The notes beneath the pieces were generated by a model. It did no database searches. It was given only the letters and a program-made list of their open reading frames with translations, and was not told where the DNA came from. Positions 9,399 through 20,504 of a stretch of DNA of 64,000 nucleotides are shown here, in pieces. Positions within the stretch are counted from its first letter, which is position 1. Each line of letters begins with the position of its first letter. The position numbers were made by a program, and so were the translations under genes. Source of the DNA: Clitoria ternatea (lineage: Eukaryota > Streptophyta > Magnoliopsida > Fabales > Fabaceae); the NCBI GenBank assembly GCA_037962975.1, contig CM075670.1, positions 147,750,501-147,814,500 on the forward strand, read 5' to 3'.

Positions 9399-9915
9399 TC
9401 GCTCAAGCGAGAATCAATTCGCTCGAGCGAGCCAGCGTACCCACGCTTGAGCGAACACTGAGCGACCTTGGGCGAAAGAGAAAAGTAGGCATCAGGGCTC
9501 AGCTCGCTTGACCGAGCCCTGTCTCGCTTGAGCGAGATACGAAGGAATGCCTTGAGCGAAGCAAGCGAGACGCTTGAGCGAAGGAAGAAAAAGGCATCAG
9601 GTCCCAATCTCGCTTGAGCGGCCCAAGGCTCGCTTGAGCGAGATCGTTCCAGGATGGTTGGCAACTCTCTGGCCGATTTTCGCTTGGGCGAGGCACCACT
9701 CGCCTGGGCAAAAATCGTCCAGAATCAAAATCCTTCTCCTTCGCTTGAGCGCTCCCTCATCCGCCTGGGCGAAAATTTTCCAGAATCGAAACTCTGATTC
9801 TGTGGCAATCTCGCTTGGGCAAAATGCACCTTCGCTTGAGCGAAAATGGGGCAGAAACAAATTTCCCATTCCATAACAATCTCGCTCGAGCGAGATTATC
9901 ACTTGCTTGAGCGAG
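9399..9915. repeat. TCGCTYRAGCGA palindrome array in LTR F
   Basis: About sixteen copies or variants of the 12-bp palindrome TCGCTYRAGCGA (for example TCGCTTGAGCGA, TCGCTCGAGCGA) lie in about 520 bp, irregularly spaced at roughly 33 bp. The region is GC-rich against an AT-rich background. Confidence 0.9.
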
Positions 9916-12341
9916 TTCTGTAGAAACTCAGCAGAAACGAAGATTCTCTTGAACATAGCTCATGAAACCTTAACCCCTTCTATTTTGGCCTTACATAGGA
10001 CCATACTTTACCTCATTATGCATGCACCAATTCATATAATGTTACAATCTAAAACTACATGATTCATTCATTGAACTAAATACCACCAACATCATCATGC
10101 TAATTTTTAACTCATGCATGTAATCTAATTTCATCATCCCACCACATACACTCCCTACATATATCTATATTCCATATCATTCCACAAGCTCCATAATATA
10201 ACATAAAAACACAGCATCCATTCATTAATCAAAACTAAGTATCATGGTCCCTTATTTACATCCTTTGGGTCATGAATGAAAATTGGCCTTACACACACAT
10301 GTCCAATTTTCTCCCATGACTCCCAAAATTATAAACCATTACAAAATTGAGTATATACACCTCATATACTCTACCCAACACAGATTTTCATGCCGGCCAA
10401 GGCGCACACATTCCTATTCATATTTACCTCCTTCAAACTCGGCCTCCAAAATTGTAGGATTTAGGTCATACCTACATCAACTTTAAAAATGGCAACGGGA
10501 AGGTGAGTAACATAATCCAAATGAATTAAAGTCATACATTATGATGAAATACATGTATACTTGCACAATTAGCAATCATCACACCACATCATACATTATA
10601 CACAATACATCTTATAATTTCAAGTATACATTCACAATATCAATCATTTGGATTGCCAAACACACACATCGGGTTAGTATTCAACTCTTTCCCTTTTAAA
10701 TTCTCATTCATCCATTGCCACCATGGGCTTTCAACTAGGCATATCTCCAGCTATATGCCAATGCTCTTAAGGCTAATGCATATGCACAAGAATTTATCGT
10801 CAAACAATGCGGATCCAACTGTGGGAAAAATACCATATCAATTCAATTGTGGGACAAGCATAGGTGTGCTACTATGCCCCTACTGCAGTAGAAAAAAATT
10901 GTGTGCACATATATCTCAATTCATGCATGCTTACATCATCATAATTTTACTGGTACCAAACCGCTATCGCCCATCTGTAGCACTAGTCACCCTGTGACTT
11001 GCGGATCAACATCGTGGCCTCAACTACCACAAGTGCTACGGGCCCCTCCCAAACACACATCGAGAGAGCCGTGTCCCGTCGGACACCGAGGTAAACTCGC
11101 TCACCATAGAGCCGTCCGCCCACTGGGCCCGCCACATAGGGTGCCTCGTCACCAAACTATGGACAGCTTCGTGACTCATACACCGAGTCACAGGGGAAAA
11201 TCACAATACGCTCGTGCACTGAGTCGTCCTCTCACTGGGCCCGCCTAGTGGAACCCCCTAATATTCCACATAGACAGCTATGCTATGCCATGGATGCAAT
11301 GCAAATGCAAATCAAGTGCATCCTCACACTATGCATCCTAGATGCCACTCCATATTCAATCATTCATCACCACCACTTGGTGGATTTCAATATTCTCATC
11401 ATTCTCATCCAATCCCAATTCTCTTTTTCACTCATTCACATCAATAGTTAGTGGCATTCACATTCAATAAATCATGCACATATCTTTGGGATATTCACAT
11501 CATAATTCCATTCCACACATGGTTTTAAACCATCATCATACTTCATCAAAATAATATCATCACCACATCACAATATTATCCCAAACACAATGCCACATCA
11601 CAATCATCATTCTAAATGCATTCAAATCATAACATTTTCACATCATCTATTCAACAATCATCAAAATAATCATATATACATATTTTCACATCACCAATGG
11701 ATGAAATCATGCATTTAGAAAAGTTATCCCCTCCTACCTCAAGTGAAGTAGTGATCAACGCGGTTTGATGGTCCCGCTTTGTCAATGGGGTCACTTCCTA
11801 CATCACAATACATTACACAATCAATTTTCTATTTACCCATTAAGACTCAAACACTTATACATATATCAATAACTTGATGTTTACTTTATTTTAACTCTTA
11901 AAACTCCTTTATTCCATTTTATCCACCATAACCACCATGGGTTAGGTGCTACCCATTATTATTATGCACTCTAGAACCAAACCCTTTCATGGGTTTCTCC
12001 ATTATTAACCTCCGTCAACAAAATACCACCACCAATGACCCTTATGCATCATAACTCACATTTATTACCAACAATTAATGTTCATCAACCTCCATTATGC
12101 ATTTCCCCCAAATTCATGAAGTTAGGGTTTCATAAAATTCCAACAACCATCATAAATACTCTTTTCCTTCCAACCAAAAATGCATCCACTTTATTACTTC
12201 TCAAAGAAACCTCATTCTCATACAAACCCACATTAAACTCTTGCATTAAATACTCTCCTCAAGAACATCCATACACATGCATGGTTTCAAAACACATAAA
12301 TGCCATATACCCATAACCAAAACCTTAGCAAAAATGGGTAT

Positions 12342-12350
12342 ACTTACCTC
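12342..12350 (-). promoter_or_regulatory. Splice-donor-like site in the LTR F leader
   Basis: The minus strand reads GAGGTAAGT, a near-consensus plant 5' splice site, just after a long pyrimidine-rich leader. F2, D, J and I have equivalents. Use as a donor is inferred. Confidence 0.4.
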
Positions 12351-12965
12351 AAAACCCAAAAATGAAAATGGGTTCTAGGAGGGAGGAGAACACCAACAAA
12401 AATAAGGAAGAGAAGGAGGAAAAACAGCAGCCCCACAAGCCTCCTTCAAGCTCCCTTCAAACGAAAATGAGGAGGTGTGGAAGATGAGCTCAAGTTGCTA
12501 TGGTTTTGGGAGAAGAAAAGAGGAAAAATGGAGAAGATGATGAAGAGAAGAAGAAGAATGAAATGTAATGCTACACCTTCGGCAGCGTACGTGAATAGGA
12601 AAGGGAAATGGGGTATTTGATTTATTTTAATTCCCATTCATTAAAACTCCATCGTTTTATAACTAACAGGTTCTCCGTTCGGGCTCAATACATCATCTGA
12701 AAATTATTCCGAATACATATTCGGATTCCCGATAATTTTCTCAACAGCCCTGACCAATATCATCTCATTCCGAGATACTTGGTCCGACACCCATATCTCA
12801 ACCGGGCTTAATTTCAGCTTAACCGATCTCCATAATTTTTTAACAGTCCCCAAAATTATCAATTTAATTATTCTTAATAGTTTGGGACATTAAACACTCC
12901 ATATACCAATTTCTAATATTTATTCCGGTAATTAATTCTCTCATTTTAAAATTCGGGATGTTACA

Positions 12966-15092
12966 CTATATGCTCAAACTTCATATCACAAGGTCATCAA
13001 TCATTCATCAACCACAATCAAGTATTGTAATCTCATCAATCACAATCAAATATCATCAATCATAATTACATATTATTAATCACAGTCTAATATTATAAAT
13101 CACAATATCATTAATCGAAATCAAATATAATTAATTATAATCAAGTCAAATCAACTAAATATCGCTCATAAATATAATTCAAATTTTAATGGCTATTTAA
13201 ATTAGTAGATTTGATTTTGAGTTCTTATAGTCTATTCCTCGCACAGGTCTATATAAGTCCATATATATAATCCAGTCTTTGTATAGGTATAGTTCAGTCT
13301 AGATAGGTCATAATAGTCTAAGTCCTTGCATAGGTTTAGTTCAGTCCATATATGATATAAAAGTCTAAGTCCTTGCATAGGTTTAGTCCAGTCCGTATAA
13401 GTTATAATAATTCAGATCCATGTATAGATATTTCAGAATAAGTTACACAATATATTAAATTTATTATAAATTTTAAGTTGAGAAGTTATTACTTTAAAAT
13501 AATAATATTAATAAATTTAAAAGGAGTAGGGGACTCCTCCCATTATTCTTATGTCTTTCATATTATATTCTTATCTCACTCCCCTTTACCTCTTGTATAC
13601 CGATTCGTTATTGAAAATCTGTGCGCGCCTCATCTCTGAGTTCTAAAACATACATTTTAATATAATTACAAGATAAAAATTAAGATTACTACTTAAAATA
13701 AAAATGGTAAATTTTGAATAGTGAATAGTGAATAGTGAATAGTAAATAGTAAATAGTAACACTAAATAGTAAAACGTGAATAGTAACGGTAAATAGTAAA
13801 TCGTGAATAGTAACAATAAATAGTAAAACATGAATAGTAAAGGTAAATAGTAATAGTAAAGGTAAATAGTAACAATAAATAGTAATTTACTATTTGAATT
13901 GTAATTTACTATTGAAATAGTAATTTACTATTGAAATAGTGTTTTACTATACAGAATAGTAACTTAAAATAATATTATTTCCAGTATAACAATAGATTTC
14001 TAAAAATGATATAAAAATAACCCTAAAAAATATAAAAGAGATGTATTCGTACCTTAGAATTTTAGCAGAACCTTCTTCCAAAAAAATTTATTTCTCTCTC
14101 TTACTTCCACCACTATCTCACTAGCACTACTATATTAAGAAAACTTAATCTGAAATTGTGAATTCTAAAGAAGAATTCCTTCGGTATTTATAGGAAAAAA
14201 ATTTACTATACATTCCATTATTTTAATATAAAAGTACTATGCATTTTTTTGAAATTTAAAACCTGGTTATTGTTCAACTTTTGAAAATTTCGTACATGCA
14301 TAGTGTTTTGCATAGTAAATGTTGGCAGAATTATTAAGCCAAATAGTAATCTTTCACTCGGTATATTTTAAATATTCAAAATTAATCCTTTTTGAAATTT
14401 AACGATATTATATCAGTTCTCACTAATTTTATGATAAGTAATATAAAGTTTAAATTTTAAAAATCTAAAATTTTCTGTTAATAAAAATTTATTAATACGT
14501 TTTCAATTTTTTTACGATTGGTAAAAATCTAGATTTTACTCAAACCGATAATTTTTAGATAAGTCTACTTGAAATAGATTTTAGAAAATTTTCTTATAAT
14601 TTAACTTTACATTCTTGTAAATATTTTTAATTTTAAGTAACTTTATATGAATTTAAAAATATATTATTTTATTAAAATATTTCAAAATTTTCAAAAAATT
14701 CCAAAAAATCATAAATATTATGTAGATCAAAAAGTTCTAAAGAACTATAGTCTAATTCCTTCAAAATCTTATTTTAGAATTCTATTAAGAGTTAAATCTT
14801 AAATATGTAAAAACATAAATATAAGAACATAAAATAAAAATGATGAATAATAAAGATATTAAAAATTCTTAATATAATTTTATTAATTAGTGAATACTAA
14901 TTAAGTCATTTTAAAATTCTCATTTAGAAATATTTTCATTTTATTATTATTATTATTTTAAAAAATAAATAATTAAATATAAATACCAAAATTTTAAAAA
15001 AATGATAATAATAAACTAACTTATAGTTAGTATTTCTCAAGAAAGATATATTAATATCTATTTTTTATTTGTGTTGAAAATGAGATGTTACA
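12966..15092 (-). repeat. LTR C1, relative of the element D LTR, truncated
   Basis: On the minus strand it begins TGTAACATCTC at 15092. From about 14775 onward it matches the D LTR, including the leader, the TTACTATT minisatellite (about 13715-13930) and the CTATGCAAGGACTTGG-type repeats (about 13230-13440). It stops at 12965, where LTR F begins; the remaining 1.4 kb of the D-type LTR is absent. Its first 320 bp or so differ from the D LTR head. No coding sequence is present. Confidence 0.75.
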
Positions 15093-15650
15093 TATTGTAA
15101 ATAGCTAGGTATATGAATGATATATTGATATTTGGAATGACATCGGGTATGTAGCCCATTTTGGGAATATATAAATGTTGATGATACATGATATTGAGGT
15201 TGAATTGATTATGGAGAAATATAGAATAGGAATGTTGGAGATGTATGATGTATGACCATATAGCTAAGTATATGTATGTACCTTAGGCAATGCATGTTTA
15301 TGATTTATGTGTAAGTTTGGATGTGGCCTAAATGGGCTCGTGTTGTATGTTTGCATGCCTTGCCAAACCTTTTCTCATATCTTCAAATATGGGACTAGGC
15401 GTGTGCCCGGTATACACATTCTTCTTTCGCTGTAAAACTCTGTTATTTTGTATACCGTTATGGGCAAACTATTTAACGATCCAGTTATATTTTATTAAAT
15501 CTCACTCTTCAATTTTCTGTGATTTGGGTCTTGATGTAATTGTGGCTGTGTTCAAGAAATATTTCAAACGTGAAAAATTTATCGGCATTTTTATTAATTA
15601 TTTATTTTGATTACATTGGGATTCGGGTCCAGAAGACCGGGGGTGTTTCA
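15093..15650 (+). repeat. LTR 3' tail K of an unidentified family
   Basis: There is no gene here. The sequence ends GGGGGTGTTTCA at 15650, like a plus-strand LTR end, and abuts the truncated pol of element E exactly. A 92-codon frame inside has no recognisable domain. The left part was lost at the junction with C1. Confidence 0.4.
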
Positions 15651-17224
15651 GCCAACATCTAATGTTCATCAATAATAGCTTCATCAATGGTTTTAGGTTC
15701 AATTTGAGATACAAACGCTAGATGATTGTAAGTATTGAAAGAGCGTCGGGTACTTACACCTTTTGTGATATCACTTATAATGTTGTCCAATGGATGGTCT
15801 TTTGAGGTGATCTATTCTTTTTGTTTAGTTTCCACACCTTGTGTTGTGTCTCCTGCTTTGTTTTCTTCTTCTTTGTCATCCAAGTTCAATTCTTGAAAAA
15901 TGCCTACAAGATCATTAAAATCTTCCTTTCTCGGGGAGTTATGGCTACTTTCATCAAATTTCACATGAATTGATTCCTCAACAGTGTTTGTTTGTTTGTT
16001 AAATACTCAATAATATTTACTTGATGATGAATATCCAAGAAAGATTACCTCATCAGCTTTAGCATCAAGCTTTCCTAGATTATCCTTTCCATTGTTAAGT
16101 ACAAAGCATTTGCATCCAAATATATAAAAATATGAAATATTTGGTTTTCTTCTTTTGTAAAGTTCATAGGGGGTTTTCTTTAGAATATGCCTAATCAAAC
16201 ATCTATTCATTATGTGACAAGCGGTATTTACCGCATCGGCCCAAAAATGTTTCGCAATGTTATTTTCATTTAATATGGTTCTTGCAAGCTCCACCAAAGA
16301 TCTATTTTTCCTTTCAACCACTCTATTTTGTTGTGGAGTTCTAGGAGCTAAAAAATTGTGTTCAATACCATGTTTTTCACAAAACTTTTCAAATGATTGG
16401 TTTTCAAATTCTCCCCCATGATCTGTTCTTATGGATATGCAATCTTTAAATTTTGTTCATTTTGGATAACCTTGGCTAGTTTCTTAAATGCATGATATGC
16501 TTCATTTTTTTGAGTAAGAAACAAGGTCCATGTATATCTTGAATAGTCATCTACAATTACTAGACCATAGTAATTACCACCAAAGCTTTTGATTTTGGAA
16601 GGTCCAAATAGATCCATGTACAAAAGTTGTAAAGGCCTTTGAGTAGAAACAATGTTTTTAGCTTGAAAAGATGCCTTTACTTGTTTTCCCTTTTAACATG
16701 CATCACAAAATTTATTTTCAAATTTGAGCTTTGGCAAGCCAATTACTAATTCTTTAGAAACAAGTTTGTTTAGATGGTCTATATGTATATGTGTTATTCT
16801 TCTATGCTATAACCATGATTCATCCTCTTTAGTCATGAAACATTGCACATCATTTAAAGATAAACTATCAACATCAATCATGTAAATATTATCAATTCTT
16901 TTACCAACAAACTTAACTTCCTTGTTTAGCTTATTTTCAATTATGCAACAATTAGACTCAAATAATACTCTATATCCTTTATCACATAATTGACTTATGC
17001 TAAGCAAGTTATGTTTGAGTCCTTCAATATATAATACATCGCTAATTGAAGTAGAGGAATCTTTACCAATGTTTCCAATACCAAGTCTTCTTCCTTTGGT
17101 ATCATCCCCATAAGTGACGCTTCCTTTTCTTTTAAGAGTGAATGTTGTAAATTTGCTCATATCTCCCGTCATGTGCTTTGAACACCCACTATCCAAGTAC
17201 CAATGGGTGTTGCTTGCCTTGAAG
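15651..17224 (-). pseudogene. pol: Truncated pol of element E (protease and integrase only)
   Basis: It starts in the protease (CFKASNTHWYLDSGCS in the intact relatives) right at the D insertion. It holds the integrase zinc region, the core with MDLFGPS, and the GKR-type C-terminal segment up to the linker before RT. Disruptions include in-frame stops at about 16808 (a tryptophan codon in A and B) and about 16695 (a glutamine codon in A and B), a frameshift near 16430 and further stops towards 15651. The RT and RNase H are absent. Confidence 0.85.
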
Positions 17225-20200
17225 TGTAACAACTCTATATTTATTTTTATATTGAAATTTTGAAGGAATTAAATTATGGTTCTTTAGAACTTTTTAATCT
17301 ACGTATTAGTTATGATTTTTTGGAATTTTTTGGAATTTTTTGGAATTTTGGAATTTTTTAATAAAATAATATTTTTTTTAATAATTTTAAATTCATATAA
17401 GTGACTTAAATTAAAAATATTTATAAGAAAGTGAATTTAAATTATAAGAAAATTTTCTAAAATCTGTTTCAAGTAGACTTATCTAAAAATTATCGGTTTG
17501 AGAAAAATCTTGATTTTTTCCAATCGTTAAAAAATTGGAAACGTATCAATAAATTTTTATTAACAGAAAATTTTAGATTTTTAAAATTTCAGCTTTATAT
17601 TACTTATTATAAAATTAGTGAGGACTGATATAATATCGCTAAATTTCAAAAAGGACTCATTTTGAATATTTAAAATATACGGAGTGAAAAGTTACTATTT
17701 GACTTAATAATTTTGCCGACAGTTACTATGCAAAACACTGTGCATGTATGAAATTTTCAAAAGATGCACAGTAACCAGGAATAAAAAATTCAAAAATGCA
17801 TAGTACTTTAATATTAAAATAATGGAATGCATAGTAAATTTTTTTCCTATAAATACCGAAGAATTTCTTTTTTAGAATTCACAATTTCAGATTAAGTTTT
17901 CTTAATATAGTAGTGCTAGTGAGATAGTGGTGGAAGTGAGAGAGAGAAGAAATTTTTTTTGGGAGAAGGTTCTGCTAAAATCCTAAGATAAGAATACTTC
18001 TCTTTTATATTTTTTGGGTTATTTTTATATCGTTTTTAGAAATCTATTATTATACTGGAAATAATATTATTTTAAGTTACTATTCTGTATAGTAAAATAC
18101 TATTTTAATAGTAAATTACTATTTCAATAGTAAATTACTATTTAAATAGTAAATTACTATTTACTGTTACTATTTACCTTTACTATTCACGTTTTACTAT
18201 TTACCATTACTATTCATGATTTACTATTTACCATTACTATTCATGTTTTACTATTTACCGTTACTATTCATGTTTTACTATTTACCGTTACTATTCACGT
18301 TTTACTATTTACTGTTACTATTCACGATTCACTATTCACTATTCACTATTCATTATTCAAAATTTACCATTTCTGTTTTAAGTAGTAATCTTAATCTTCA
18401 TCTTATGCTTATACTGAAATAAGATTGGTATTAATATTTCTAGAAATCGGAGGTGTAAAGCAAATCTCTTTTTGGTAACAACTCAAGGTAAAAGGGAGTG
18501 AGATAAGAGTATAATATGAAAAGATATAAGAATAATGGGAGGAGTCCCCTACTCCTTTTAAATTTAATAATATTAATATTTTAAAATATTAACTTTTTAA
18601 CTTAAAATTTTTAATAAATTTTAAATTAAATATCCGGTTTAACTAACTCTAACATACCTATGCAAGGCCTTGGACCATTATGACCTATATGGACTAGATT
18701 ATACCTATGGAAGGACTTGGACCATTATGACCCATATGGACTAAACAATACCTATGTAAGGACTGGATTATATGAACTTACATATACCTATGTTACGAAT
18801 GGACAAAAGGAACTAAAAAAAAAATCAACTATATTAATAATCATTAAATTTTGCATTATGATATGTATTTAATGATATTTAATTGATTTGATTATGATTG
18901 ATTTATGATTGATGATGTTTAACTGTGATTGATAATATTTGATTGATGATATTGTAATGTGGAGTTTGAGCATATAGCGAGCATGACGGAAAGTTAAAAT
19001 TCAGTAAGAATTTCTTACCTTACTCTTTAAATTTTTATTATCTTTTATTTCTTCTTAGAAATTATTTTTATATTTAGAATAAAAAAATTAGTATTTATTT
19101 TAGAAAGTAGACATTTTATGAAAATTAATTTATAACAAATTGAGATAATTAAATTTTGAATTAAAGAAAAAAATTTGTAATTTTAAGTATTTATGGTTAA
19201 TGATTTAAAGATTATTCTCTTTTAATAAAATAAAATTTTTAAAAGAAAATTATTTTATTTTTCCAACATAATAACTAAAGATATTTGAAAATAATTGAGA
19301 ATTTGATCTTGTTAAGATTTAATATGAAAAAGTTTTGAGATATTTAAGGCTTAGAAACTCAATTTCAGTGAGAATTAAAAACTGTACCAAATTTATTTTT
19401 GTGGGACAGAAATTCAGAGAATTGAGAAAATGTACAGTTTATAGAAATGATGTTGTAAGCCTTTTAAGGTATTTAATAATTGAGTTTCTAAAAGCCTTAA
19501 CCAACTAAATACGTGAGTAGTTCATGCATCATGAATCATTAAAGTGAAATAAAATGACATTGTCTGGGGACGGATTATAGAACCCGAGGATACATTAGAG
19601 GAGGCTTAATTACGAGCCTTGGGATGAGAGGGTGTGAAAGGGTGCTTTAGGGGACCTGGGGTAGCTCCCTAGTGTCGGGTACTTTCACAATAAAAACTTT
19701 CTCAATCTGACTAGTCTCTAAGTGTTTCCATGCCAGTTGAGCTGTTCATATTATTATTATCCAGACTTATGGAATAGTGTAAACTCCTGGTTGGCCCAGT
19801 GCAAATTAAAATTTAAGGGCCCACATATATAGGTAAGTTATGATGAAGATATTGCATAACATTCATGCATTCATAATTGATTGTGTATGTGATTGTGATT
19901 GATATTATTATGTATTGGTTTGTGAAAACCCTTTGTGTCTTATGTCTTAATCGAGAATATTATATTCTGTTTCTCACTCCTTTCTCTGTGTTTTTATTTC
20001 ACATGTTTTAAATTGATGGTTCAGGGGGAAGGATCGAAGAATCTCGACAGTAAATATAGCACGTTCTAGAAAGGGAGCTCGGTATGAATACCGTGGTCCA
20101 ATGAATAAATAATGTTATTAAGTAACTGCTTCTGGGCCATGGAGTTTCCTCTCTTTCTTATAATGTTTAATATTTATTTTCGTTGGATGAATGTAAAAAT

Positions 20201-20349
20201 TACTTTATAAAGTTTTAATAATATTTATGAGGTATTTCAGAAATAATGTACATAATTGATTCCGATAGTTTCTTTTTAACAATTATATCTTAGTAAAAAA
20301 AATTACGAATTTTTCTAGAATTTATTAAGGTGTAACAGAGGGTGTTACA
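17225..20349 (+). repeat. 5' LTR of element D
   Basis: It starts TGTAACAACTC and ends GGGTGTTACA. It contains an AT-rich head, a pyrimidine-poor leader with a degraded donor-like AAGATAAGA (about 17984-17994), a 27-bp-type minisatellite (18085-18365), a run of ATACCTATGCAAGGACTTGG-like repeats (18650-18790) and a GGGGACCTGGGGTAGCTCCC segment near 19650. There is no gene inside. Confidence 0.93.
18085..18365 (+). repeat. TTACTATTTACC minisatellite in the D 5' LTR
   Basis: Degenerate tandem units of about 27 bp are built from TTACTATTTACC and TTACTATTCACG. The same array is at 25800-26065 (3' LTR) and, inverted, at about 13715-13930 (C1), with different unit numbers. Confidence 0.85.
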
Positions 20350-20352
20350 AAG

Positions 20353-20364
20353 TGGTATCAGAGC
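20353..20364 (+). other. Primer-binding site of element D
   Basis: TGGTATCAGAGC, complementary to the initiator tRNA-Met 3' end, lies three bases after the LTR end at 20349. Confidence 0.95.
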
Positions 20365-20504
20365 AGTTAATCCAATAGGCCTGGGGAAAAGGTCTATCTT
20401 GCTTTGTCTGTAAACTCTGTATAAGTGATAGAGAATAGAATATCTGACTTGGTAGTAACTGTGATTGATGTGACAAATCTCAGTTACTGTGAAACAGGAA
20501 ACTA

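Larger units (their letters stand above)
9370..12964 (-). mobile_element. LTR F, long gypsy-type LTR (solo or truncated)
   Basis: On the minus strand it starts at 12964 with TGTAACATCCCGAATTTT, the head style of chromovirus LTRs, and runs left past 9400; the left boundary is approximate. Inside are a purine/pyrimidine-rich leader (about 12650-12360), a GAG|GTAAGT splice-donor-like site (12350-12342), a low-complexity region with TGGGCCCGCC and CCGAG segments (about 10990-11250), and the CGCTYRAGCGA array (9399-9915). No PBS or coding region follows, so it appears to be a solo or truncated LTR. It resembles F2 at 61476 in head, leader and terminal array. The many short frames in it are not genes. 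Confidence 0.55.

Noticed and set aside
9377..9956. Overlapping frames in the CGCTYRAGCGA region
   Set aside because: They result from the GC-rich repeat lacking stops; no domain, and the frames exist in several phases on both strands.
10901..11451. Possible small coding region with a GC-rich segment
   Set aside because: It has low-complexity LTR sequence on one side and AT-rich LTR sequence on the other; no recognisable domain and no similar frame in F2.
13643..13831. Membrane-like frame of FTIYYLPLLF repeats (also 18216-18422)
   Set aside because: It is a translation of the TTACTATT minisatellite in LTRs.
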